From the NCBI GenBank assembly GCA_026400815.1, contig JAPLOI010000012.1, positions 1 to 59,350 of the forward strand: a stretch of DNA of 59,350 bases, given 5' to 3'. Of this stretch, positions 52,604 to 59,350 are shown in pieces. The notes under the pieces are model-generated. The model was not told where the DNA came from and made no database searches. It saw nothing but the letters and a program-made list of their open reading frames with translations. Origin of the DNA: Alphaproteobacteria bacterium (GTDB lineage: Bacteria; Pseudomonadota; Alphaproteobacteria; Acetobacterales; Acetobacteraceae). The position numbers and the translations under genes were made by a program. Numbering within the stretch: position 1 is the stretch's first letter; each line of letters starts with the position of its first letter.

Positions 52604-53815
52604 TCAGATCGCGCGCAGCACAAGGCTCGCATTGGTGCCGCCGAAGCCGAAGCTGTTCGACATCGCCATATGGATCTTCCGTTCCTGCGCCGTTCGGGCC
52701 ACGCGGTCGATCACGCTGTCGCGGCTGGGCACATCCAGGTTCAGCGTGGGCGGCACCACGCCGTCGCGGATCGCCATGGCCGAGAATATCGCCTCGACAG
52801 CACCGGCGGCGCCGAGCAAATGGCCGATGGAGGACTTGGTGGAAGACATGGCCAGCCCCTGTGCCGCTGCCCCGAACAGGCGCTCCACGGCGGCCAGCTC
52901 GATGTCGTCGCCGGCGGGCGTGGAAGTGCCGTGGGCGTTGACATAGCCGATATCGCTCGGCGCGACCCCGGCGCTGCGCAGCGCGTTGCGCATGGCACGG
53001 AAGGCGCCGTCACCGGATTCGTTGGGCGAGGTGATATGCCAGGCATCGCCAGACATGCCGTAGCCAGCCAGCTCGGCATGGATCCGGGCGCCGCGGGCGC
53101 GCGCATGCTCCAGCGATTCGAGCACCACCATCCCCGCCCCCTCGCCCATCACAAACCCGTCGCGGTCGCGGTCCCATGGGCGGGAGGCACGGTGCGGCGT
53201 GTCGTTGAAGCCAGTGGAAAGGGCACGGGCGGCGGCGAAGCCGGCCATGCCAAGTTCCGTCACGGCCGCCTCGGTGCCGCCCGCCAGCATCACATCGGCA
53301 TCGCCGAGCGCGATCGAGCGCGCCGCGTCACCGATGGCATGTGTGCCAGAGGAGCAGGCCGTGGAAACCGCGCGGCGTGGGCCATGAAAGCCGAAATGCC
53401 GGGCCAGGTCGGTGGCGATGTTATGGATCATGCCGCGCAGCATGAAGCTGCTGTCGACACCGCCGGCCAGCCGGGCCCCCTCGCTCAGGGCCTCCAGCGC
53501 GCCGCAGCCGGAGCCGATGGTAATGCCAGCCATGGCATGCGCCTCGGCCGTGGCGGGATGCCAGCCGGAATCCCGCACCGCCTCTGCCGCGGCGATCTGC
53601 GCCAGGCGCCCGGCGCGGTCTGCCCGGCTGGGCTCGGGCCGGGTGGCCCAGGCAGAAGCCCGCACCTGCCCGGCGACGCGGCTGGGAAGCTCGGTATTGA
53701 AGTTGGTGATGGTCCGAATGCCCGACCGGCCATTCACCAGGCGGCGCCACACCGTCTCAAGCCCGTGGCCGAGCGGACAGATGATGCCCATTCCCGTGAT
53801 GACGACGCGGCGCAT
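52604..53815 (-). CDS. Beta-ketoacyl-ACP synthase II-type protein (FabF paralogue)
   Basis: A 403-residue condensing enzyme. The active Cys is in VSTACSSGTHAIG, the two His in NAHGTSTPAGDDIEL and SSIGHLLGAAGAVE, and the Gly-rich C-terminus is NSFGFGGTNASLVL. These are the FabF catalytic triad and signature. There is no acpP, fabG or fabB next to it, so it is not the main fatty acid synthesis locus and may have a special lipid or secondary-metabolite role. AGGAG lies nine bases before the ATG. Confidence 0.9.
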   Translation of the reverse strand: MRRVVITGMGIICPLGHGLETVWRRLVNGRSGIRTITNFNTELPSRVAGQVRASAWATRPEPSRADRAGRLAQIAAAEAVRDSGWHPATAEAHAMAGITIGSGCGALEALSEGARLAGGVDSSFMLRGMIHNIATDLARHFGFHGPRRAVSTACSSGTHAIGDAARSIALGDADVMLAGGTEAAVTELGMAGFAAARALSTGFNDTPHRASRPWDRDRDGFVMGEGAGMVVLESLEHARARGARIHAELAGYGMSGDAWHITSPNESGDGAFRAMRNALRSAGVAPSDIGYVNAHGTSTPAGDDIELAAVERLFGAAAQGLAMSSTKSSIGHLLGAAGAVEAIFSAMAIRDGVVPPTLNLDVPSRDSVIDRVARTAQERKIHMAMSNSFGFGGTNASLVLRAI

Positions 53816-53910
53816 GTCGATTCGCTCCTGAGCGGCACATTACAAGAAAGCGTCGGAACGAAGCGTGGTGGGATGAAGATTGCGTGACATCCTATGCCTT
53901 TGCAAGGCAT

Positions 53911-55515
53911 TCAGCCCCAGTTGCGCGCACGAAAGTCCATCGCGAAGCTGGCCGCGGCCTTCCATTTGTAGTCGCGCCGCAGCGCCGTGAAGGTCGCGTT
54001 CTGGTGCAGCACGCCGTAGCAGGGGTCTTCGCGCTCCACGATCTGGAGCCACCGCCGGAATGCCGCCTTGCGCTTGCCCTGGTCGAGCTCGCTCTGCATG
54101 AACGCCAGGATTCCGGCCGCCTCCGGGTTCTGCCACTGCCCGGCCTCCCAGGTCTGCCCACCGGGCGCATAGGCGGCCATGGCCGCCACGGGGTCGGCGA
54201 ACCAGGCGGAGTTCGAATTGTCGATCACGCCGCGATGCGGCCCCTTCGGCAGCACCTGGCTCCAGTTCTCCTTCATGGAGAGCACCACGTTCAGGCCGAT
54301 GTTGCGCCAGCCCTCCAGCAGCACCTGCGCGGTGGGCGTCTGGTTGGTGTAGTAGTTGTTGAGCGTGGGATACGGAATCTCCTCGCCCTTGTAGCCCGCC
54401 TGCTTCAGCAGATCGCGCGCCAGCGCAGGGTCGTAGGCCGGGGCCGCCCAGTCCTCCACCATCATCTCGCCGTAGAACGGCCATTGCAGGCCCTTCGGCA
54501 CCACGGTCCGCCCGGCCCAAAGCCCGTCGATGATCGCCTGGCGGTCCATCCCATGCGTCATGGCGCGGCGCACCAGCGGGTTCGCCAGCGCGGGGTGGGT
54601 CTTGTCGAACACGTTCAGCCGGATATTGGCGATCAGCCCACCCAGAACCTGGTGGCGCGACGAGCGTTCCACGATCGGAATCTGATCCGGCGCCAGGTCG
54701 CAAGCAAAGTCGAAGTCGCCGGCCAGCAGGCCGTTCACCCGGCTGATCATCTCCGGCACTTCAACAAGGCGGATCGTCTTCAGCGGCGGCCGCCCGCCCC
54801 AGTATTCGTCATGCGCCTCCAGCAGCAGCATGGTATCCGGCTTGAAGGCGGCCACCCGGTATGGGCCGGTGGCAACCGGCTGGCGCGCGAAATCCTGCCA
54901 GCTCGCGGCCTCCTCATAGGCACGGCGGGAGATCACCGCGGCGGTGTTGCGCGTCAGGCGCTGGGCCAGCACCGGCTCCGGCGTGCGGTTATGGAAGCGC
55001 ACGGTGCGGGCATCGACGATTTCCACCCGGTCGAAGCCGGGCAGCGTAGCGCGCGCCGCCACCGGCACCTCCGGCGGCGGCAGCTTGCCTGCGCCCGTCG
55101 TGTTGGAAGCGAACAGCCCGGCGCGGTCCGCCGATTGCCCGCTCCACATCCGCGTCGGGCCGAAGCTGAACGCCACATCCTCGGCAGTCAGCGTGTCGCC
55201 GTTGTGCAGCTTCACCCCCTGGCGCAGGGTCACCTCCAGGGTCTTGCCGTCGACCTGGCGCCACGCCTCGGCCACCCGCGGCACCGTGCCCAGCCCGAAG
55301 GTCCAGTCCACCTCCATCAGCGATTCCGTGAACAGCGACATGGTCCGCTGCCCCACATTCGAAACCTCGCGCAAGGACTCCAGCGTGTTGGAGATCGAGA
55401 TCTTCTGCACCGCGATGGTGATGCCTGGGCGCTGGTCGGCCTGGGCGATGGCGAAGCGCGGCATGGCCGCGCCGGCCGCCACCGCGGCAAGGCCCCGGCG
55501 AGTGATGCGGCGCAT
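53911..55515 (-). CDS. ABC transporter substrate-binding protein, family 5 (peptide/nickel type)
   Basis: A 534-residue periplasmic protein (SBP_bac_5). A Tat-like signal peptide (RRITRRGLAAVAAGAAMP, cleavage near AIAQA) is followed by VPRVAEAWRQVDGKTLEVTL, RQGVKLHNGDTLTAEDVAFS, TGPYRVAAFKPD, and VRRAMTHGMDRQAIIDGL, all typical of the family. No permease or ATPase genes accompany it, so it is an orphan component or shares a transporter. GGAG is six bases before ATG 55515. The ligand may be a dipeptide, oligopeptide or opine. Confidence 0.88.
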   Translation of the reverse strand: MRRITRRGLAAVAAGAAMPRFAIAQADQRPGITIAVQKISISNTLESLREVSNVGQRTMSLFTESLMEVDWTFGLGTVPRVAEAWRQVDGKTLEVTLRQGVKLHNGDTLTAEDVAFSFGPTRMWSGQSADRAGLFASNTTGAGKLPPPEVPVAARATLPGFDRVEIVDARTVRFHNRTPEPVLAQRLTRNTAAVISRRAYEEAASWQDFARQPVATGPYRVAAFKPDTMLLLEAHDEYWGGRPPLKTIRLVEVPEMISRVNGLLAGDFDFACDLAPDQIPIVERSSRHQVLGGLIANIRLNVFDKTHPALANPLVRRAMTHGMDRQAIIDGLWAGRTVVPKGLQWPFYGEMMVEDWAAPAYDPALARDLLKQAGYKGEEIPYPTLNNYYTNQTPTAQVLLEGWRNIGLNVVLSMKENWSQVLPKGPHRGVIDNSNSAWFADPVAAMAAYAPGGQTWEAGQWQNPEAAGILAFMQSELDQGKRKAAFRRWLQIVEREDPCYGVLHQNATFTALRRDYKWKAAASFAMDFRARNWG

Positions 55516-55615
55516 GGCAGTCTCCATCAAAGCAACCCTGCCATTCTATGGGCGTATCATTGCAGGCGCTTGGCGCGCGTGTTGCGGTTTTGCGAAACCC
55601 CAGCGCTCCCGCGCC

Positions 55616-56224
55616 TCATCCCACGTGGCGATAGTGCCACACGCTCGCCGGCGGGAAGTTCAGCGGCGTCCACGCCAGGCGCCGCGCCTCCAGCCCCAGC
55701 CGCCGCGGCGAGATCGGCGAGGTGGCGCAGTAGCTGTAGTGCAGGAAGCCGCACTCCGGCGCCACCGCACGGAACGCCGCGACGAAGCGTTGCTGCTCCG
55801 CAAACGGCAGCAGCACCAGCGGCACGCCGCAGATCACGGCTCCCACCTTCGCCCCGTTGCCCTCCAGAAGATCCGGCAGGGCGCGCGCATCACCGGTGAT
55901 CACCTGCACGCCCGGCAACGCGTCGCGCAGGTGATCCGACATCTCCGGCACGATCTCCACCAGCACCAGCTGCCGCGGCGCCAACCCATGCTCCAGAAGC
56001 GCGCGGGAGATCACGCCCGTGCCAGCCCCCAGCTCCACCACGATCTCGTCCGGCGCACACTGCGCATGCTTCGCCACGCGACGGCACAGCGCCTGGGAGG
56101 ACGGCACCACAGACCCCATCTGCAAGGGGTTGCTGAGCCAGCGGCGGAAGAACAGGCCGGCATTCGCAATCGCACGCGCGGTCCCGGCCGGTGCGTTCTT
56201 CCCGACATGCAGCTGTTGAGACAA
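55616..56224 (-). CDS. Phospholipid N-methyltransferase-like protein (PmtA family)
   Basis: A 202-residue SAM-dependent protein. FFRRWLSNPLQMGSVVPSSQ near the N-terminus, motif I VVELGAGTGVISRALLEHGL, VLVEIVPEMSDHL and VICGVPLVLLPFAEQQRF agree with the PmtA group that methylates phosphatidylethanolamine toward phosphatidylcholine, but other lipids are possible. TTG 56224 is chosen as start because GGAG lies eight bases upstream. It lies 15 bases after the glycosyltransferase gene and belongs to the plcP-glycosyltransferase operon. Confidence 0.8.
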   Translation of the reverse strand: MSQQLHVGKNAPAGTARAIANAGLFFRRWLSNPLQMGSVVPSSQALCRRVAKHAQCAPDEIVVELGAGTGVISRALLEHGLAPRQLVLVEIVPEMSDHLRDALPGVQVITGDARALPDLLEGNGAKVGAVICGVPLVLLPFAEQQRFVAAFRAVAPECGFLHYSYCATSPISPRRLGLEARRLAWTPLNFPPASVWHYRHVG

Positions 56225-56238
56225 TGGAGAACTCCGTT

Positions 56239-57284
56239 TCAAGGACCGTGCCCGCCGAGGGGCACGAGGTGGGAAAGAAAGGCCTCGGCGCAGGCGCGCC
56301 AGCTGAAGCGCTCGGCATGCGCCCGGCAGGCGCTCCGGTCGGCCTGCAGCGCCGCCAGTGCCGCAGCCCGCAGGTCCGGCCCCACGCAGCCCACGTTCCC
56401 GTCCGCATCGGCCAGCACGTCGCGCGGCCCGGTCACGTCGAACGCGGCCACCGGCGTGCCGCACGCCAGCGCCTCCAGCAGCACCAGGCCGAACGTGTCG
56501 GTCAGGCTGGGGAACACGAACACGTCACTGCCGGCATAAGCGGCCGCCAGCTCGGCGCCGAGCCGCGCTTCAGCGCCGCCAGCTGCGGCCCCCCGCCCAC
56601 CACCAACTTCGATCCCGGCAGGTCCAGGTCAAGGAAGGCCCGGATGTTCTTCTCCACCGCCACCCGGCCGACATAGGCGAACACGGGGCGCGGCAGGTCC
56701 CACGCGATTGCAGGTGCGGGAGTGAACAGATCGAGATCAACGCCGCGGGACCATTCCCGGACGTTGCGGAAGCCGCGCCCGGTCAGCTCGGCACGCAGGC
56801 TGGCGGTGGCCACCATCATGCCCTGGCCGGAATTGTGGAAACCCCGCAGCCAGGCATAGAGCCACCCAACCGGTACGCCCACGCGCGCATTGACGTATTC
56901 CGGAAAACGCGTGTGGAACGCGGTGGTGAAGGCGCAGCCGCGCTTGCGGGCCCAGGTACGGGCGCACAGCCCCAACGGCCCCTCCGTCGCGATATGCAAC
57001 GCATCCGGCTGGAAGGTCTCGATGATCCGATTCAGCCGCCGCCCCGGCAACACGGACAGGCGGATGTCCGGATAGGTCGGGCATGGCAGCGTGGGGAACC
57101 TGTCCGGCCCCACCACCTCCACTGTATGCCCCATGTCGCGCAGCTCGCCCGCGATCGTCTGAAGCGTGCGCACCACACCGTTCACTTGCGGCAGCCAGGC
57201 ATCCGAAACAATCAGGATGCGGGCCGGTAGCGGTCCTACCTGGAGCAGTCGCGTCCAGTAGCTTGAGGAGTCGTCCGTCCCCAC
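56239..57284 (-). pseudogene. GT4 glycosyltransferase (Agt/SqdX-like) split by a frameshift
   Basis: The first frame (57284 to about 56568) has the N-terminal fold of diacylglycerol glycosyltransferases: ILIVSDAWLPQVNGVVRTLQ, HIATEGPLGLCARTWAR, FHTRFPEYVNARVGVPVGW, and KLVVGGGPQLAALK. It then turns to RGSAPSWRPL and ends at 56502. The missing C-terminal half, GSDVFVFPSLTDTFGLVLLE and ACGTPVAAFDVTGPRDVLAD, continues in another frame down to 56239. One added base at AAGCG (about 56567) would restore ALKARLGAELAAAYAGSDVF. Either the gene is inactive or this is a sequencing error. The start is GTG 57284. Confidence 0.85.
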
Positions 57285-57300
57285 GCCCGCCGCCCGCGCC

Positions 57301-58125
57301 TCAGACAGGTTGCGCCACCTGCGCCCCGGTCGGCGCGGCGAAGGAGAAGCGGTTCAGCGCCGCCCAATCCAGAAGTTCCAGGCGGCCATCATGGTGCTCC
57401 ACCAGCGCGGTGCAGCTTTCCACCCAGTCGCCATCGTTCATGTAGAGCACGCCATCCACCATGCGCATCTCGGCATGATGGATGTGCCCGCACACCACGC
57501 CATCCAGCCCGCGCCGCCGCGCCTCCCCGGCCAGCGCCCCCTCGAAGCGGTCAATCGCCTTCACCGCCTCCTTCACCTGCCGCTTCAGCCAGGCGGACAG
57601 CGACCAGTAGGGATAGCCCAGCCGCCGCCGCACGGTGTTGAACCAGCGGTTGACCACCAGCGTCGCCGTGTAAGCCCAGTCCCCCAGCAGGGCGAGGAAC
57701 TTGGCATAGCGCACCACGCTGTCGAACTCGTCGCCATGAATGATCAGCAGCCGGCGCTGATCGGCCGTCACGTGCACCGCCTCGCTGCGCAGCCGGATGC
57801 CGCAAACCTCCAGCCCCATCGGCAGCCACGTCCGGAACATCTCATCGTGGTTGCCCGGGATGTAGGTCACCTCGGTGCCGTTGCGCGCCTTGCGCAGGAT
57901 CAGCTTCAGCACCTCGTCATGCGCGGCATCCCAGTACCAGGATTTGCGCAGGCGCCAGCCATCGATGATGTCCCCCACCAAATAGAGCTTCTCGCTGCTG
58001 GTCCGGCGCAGGAAATCTGCCAGGAAATCGCTCCGGCAGCCCCGCGTGCCCAGGTGCAGGTCGGAAATGAAGATCGCCCGGTAGCGGTGCGAGCCTTGGG
58101 TCAGGTCTGGCGGGGCGGCATTCAT
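57301..58125 (-). CDS. plcP: Phospholipase C-type metallophosphoesterase, PlcP-like
   Basis: A 274-residue calcineurin-like phosphoesterase. Metal motifs are FISDLHLGTRGC, YLVGDIIDGWRL, YIPGNHDEMF, LLIIHGDEFD and VVCGHIHHAEM. Automatic tools often call such proteins UDP-2,3-diacylglucosamine hydrolase, but SDLHLGTRGC, WRLRKSWYWDAAHDEVLKLI and YMNDGDWVESCTALVEHHDG follow PlcP of Sinorhizobium, which under phosphate limitation cleaves phosphatidylcholine and related lipids to diacylglycerol. The glycosyltransferase next to it and the Pho-like sites upstream support that reading. Confidence 0.82.
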   Translation of the reverse strand: MNAAPPDLTQGSHRYRAIFISDLHLGTRGCRSDFLADFLRRTSSEKLYLVGDIIDGWRLRKSWYWDAAHDEVLKLILRKARNGTEVTYIPGNHDEMFRTWLPMGLEVCGIRLRSEAVHVTADQRRLLIIHGDEFDSVVRYAKFLALLGDWAYTATLVVNRWFNTVRRRLGYPYWSLSAWLKRQVKEAVKAIDRFEGALAGEARRRGLDGVVCGHIHHAEMRMVDGVLYMNDGDWVESCTALVEHHDGRLELLDWAALNRFSFAAPTGAQVAQPV

Positions 58126-58183
58126 GCGCTGTGGTGTCCCACGTGGTAGGCGCACCAAAAACGTCCGATTGCGCGTCGCGCAC

Positions 58184-58266
58184 GTGAAGTTTCGATGACC
58201 CGCACCCATCGCGGCCTCGTTCCTGAATTTCACCGCAATGCCGATGAAGCGTCATCGAGGTGTCAT
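58184..58266. promoter_or_regulatory. Pho-box-like repeats between plcP and the kinase gene
   Basis: On the plus strand GCGTCAT-CGAG-GTGTCAT (58249-58266) has two 7-base units with a four-base spacer, oriented toward the kinase gene and 68 bases from it. On the minus strand GGGTCAT-CGAA-ACTTCAC (58201-58184) is a weaker pair facing plcP. Both fit the PhoB spacing rule. They are visual matches without a scoring matrix. Confidence 0.45.
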
Positions 58267-58333
58267 CGGCGGCATGGCATTTGGTTGGCTTCGCCTTTCC
58301 GTGCCGAATCCATCCTGGCGGTGAACGGGCCTC

Positions 58334-59215
58334 ATGATCGTCATCTACAACCCTACCGCCGGCCGACGCCGGATCCGCATGCTCTGGCGGGTGCTGGATG
58401 TGCTGCTGCTGGCCGGCAAGCGTGTGGAACTGGTTGAAACACGCTGGGCCGGCCATGCCACCGAGCTTGCGGAACAGGCGGCGGCCAAGGGCCATCGGCT
58501 CGTGGTGGCGGCCGGCGGGGATGGCACGATTGCCGAAGTGGCAGGCGGGATCGCCGGCACCGGAGCCCAGCTGGGGATCATCCCCCTGGGCACCGCGAAT
58601 GTGCTGGCGCATGAGCTGGGCCTGCCATTCCAGCCGGCCGAGATCGCCGCCATGCTTGGCCGGGCCCGCACGCGGGAGATCTGGCCCGGCCTCGCCCGCT
58701 CCGCCGACGGGTCGCCATTCCCGCGCAAGGGGGTGTTCGTGCAGATGCTGGGTGTCGGGTTCGATGCCCAGGTGGTGCACCACATCTCGCTGCCACTGAA
58801 GCGGCGCCTGGGGGCGGCGGCCTATGCGCTGCAGGCCGGCCGTGAGCTGGGCCGCTACGGCTTCCCCACGGTGCGTGTTCGTATCGACAACACCAGCTTC
58901 GAGGCGGCGAGCGTGATCGTCACCAAGGGGCGGCTGTATGGCGGCAGGCATCTGCTGGCGCCCGACATGGCTCCGACCCGGCCCGGATTTACCGTAGCGC
59001 TGTTCCAGCGTGGCGGACCGCTCGCCACGATCCGCTACGGCCTTGCGCTCACCCTCGGCCTGCTGCCCGGCATGGCCGGCGTGCGCCTTTTGCCGGCGCG
59101 CTCGGTGATCATCGAAGCCTGCGCCGCGCCCGTGCAGACCGACGGCGATGCCGGTGGTACCGCGCCGGTGGAGGTCCGGGATGCCGCGGGTCCGATCCAC
59201 GTCGTGGTGGCCTAG
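58334..59215 (+). CDS. Diacylglycerol kinase-family protein
   Basis: A 293-residue lipid kinase of the DgkB/YegS fold. The beginning MIVIYNPTAGRRRIRMLWRV, the catalytic-loop motif VVAAGGDGTIAEVAGGIAGT and LGIIPLGTANVLAHELGLP are standard; GVGFDAQVVHHISLPLKRRLG follows. It should phosphorylate diacylglycerol (or a related lipid or sphingoid base) to phosphatidate, recycling the diacylglycerol made by PlcP. It is divergent from plcP. The stop codon TAG is also the presumed TA insertion site of the IS630 element. Confidence 0.87.
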   Translation: MIVIYNPTAGRRRIRMLWRVLDVLLLAGKRVELVETRWAGHATELAEQAAAKGHRLVVAAGGDGTIAEVAGGIAGTGAQLGIIPLGTANVLAHELGLPFQPAEIAAMLGRARTREIWPGLARSADGSPFPRKGVFVQMLGVGFDAQVVHHISLPLKRRLGAAAYALQAGRELGRYGFPTVRVRIDNTSFEAASVIVTKGRLYGGRHLLAPDMAPTRPGFTVALFQRGGPLATIRYGLALTLGLLPGMAGVRLLPARSVIIEACAAPVQTDGDAGGTAPVEVRDAAGPIHVVVA

Positions 59216-59227
59216 AGCAGAATCCTA

Positions 59228-59350
59228 TCAATCTGGCTCATAGCCTGTCGCCGTGAAATAGTTGGCGCATTCCTGTGGCGTGAAGGCGTCCAAGGCATCG
59301 CGGATCGCGTCCCATAGCTCGCTGATGCTGCGTGCGGCGGCCTTTCGGAG
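59228..59350 (-). mobile_element. IS630-family transposase, C-terminal end (cut by window edge)
   Basis: The minus frame entering from the right edge reads LRKAAARSISELWDAIRDAL and DAFTPQECANYFTATGYEPD before its stop. This is the C-terminus of IS630-type DDE transposases. The element end lies between here and the stop codon of the kinase gene. The rest of the element is outside the window. Confidence 0.8.

Noticed and set aside
57301-58125. UDP-2,3-diacylglucosamine diphosphatase (LpxH) as the name
   Set aside because: The fold is shared, but the SDLHLGTRGC and DGDWVESCTALVEH segments and the neighbouring glycosyltransferase and kinase genes fit PlcP better.

Overview
The window is a 59 kb piece of a high-GC alphaproteobacterial chromosome, most likely Acetobacteraceae or a close Rhodospirillales relative. 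Pointers are the strong GC third-position bias (long shadow frames opposite almost every gene), the rpsT-dnaA-dnaN-recF-gyrB replication block, a System I (ccm) cytochrome c cluster, a PmtA-like methyltransferase, and GC-rich hairpin repeats of a kind I associate with this family. No rRNA, tRNA or CRISPR array was seen. Both edges cut through insertion sequences: an IS5-type transposase end on the left and an IS630-type transposase end on the right.

Layout. 0.2-13.9 kb is mixed housekeeping: acyl-CoA synthetase, lipoproteins, gloB, a PfkB kinase, EI24 membrane protein, bactofilin, nudC, an FMN glutamate synthase-like enzyme, a HEXXH metalloprotease, a RidA protein and a short-chain dehydrogenase. 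13.9-22.5 kb holds an MFS/spermidine synthase fusion, a thermonuclease, a DsbA-family protein, ccmFGHI and a solitary PII gene with a sigma-54-like promoter. 22.8-27.4 kb is a branched-chain amino acid type ABC operon with fused permeases. 27.4-33.7 kb is an arsenic-type island: a PadR regulator with a vicinal Cys pair, a flavoprotein with a Cys-pair tail, an MFS exporter, an ArsR-ArsC fusion, an ArsJ-type GAPDH and ArsJ. 34.5-38.6 kb carries dut-coaBC-ubiE, mutM and an enoyl-CoA hydratase. 38.7-45.8 kb is the replication block. 46.8-59.2 kb looks like a phosphate-stress region: a 1797-residue secreted protein with a 5'-nucleotidase-like domain, a FabF paralogue, an orphan peptide-type binding protein, and a plcP-glycosyltransferase-pmtA-like operon divergent from a diacylglycerol kinase-like gene.

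How the parts work together. In the arsenic island arsenate can be reduced by the ArsC domain, or turned by GAPDH into 1-arseno-3-phosphoglycerate and exported by ArsJ; the PadR/flavoprotein pair looks like a separately controlled arm. In the last 12 kb, PlcP (phospholipid to diacylglycerol), the glycosyltransferase (diacylglycerol to glycolipid) and the kinase (diacylglycerol to phosphatidate) form a membrane-lipid remodelling set. Pho-box-like direct repeats lie upstream of both the nucleotidase-like exoprotein and this lipid set. The glycosyltransferase is split by an apparent one-base deletion.

The intergenic DNA is unusually structured. A three-hairpin T/A-rich repeat occurs at five places in the first 34.5 kb. 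A second compound element, two inverted GC-rich hairpin repeats around a long perfect palindrome, occurs twice. Several other dispersed inverted repeats fill the remaining gaps.
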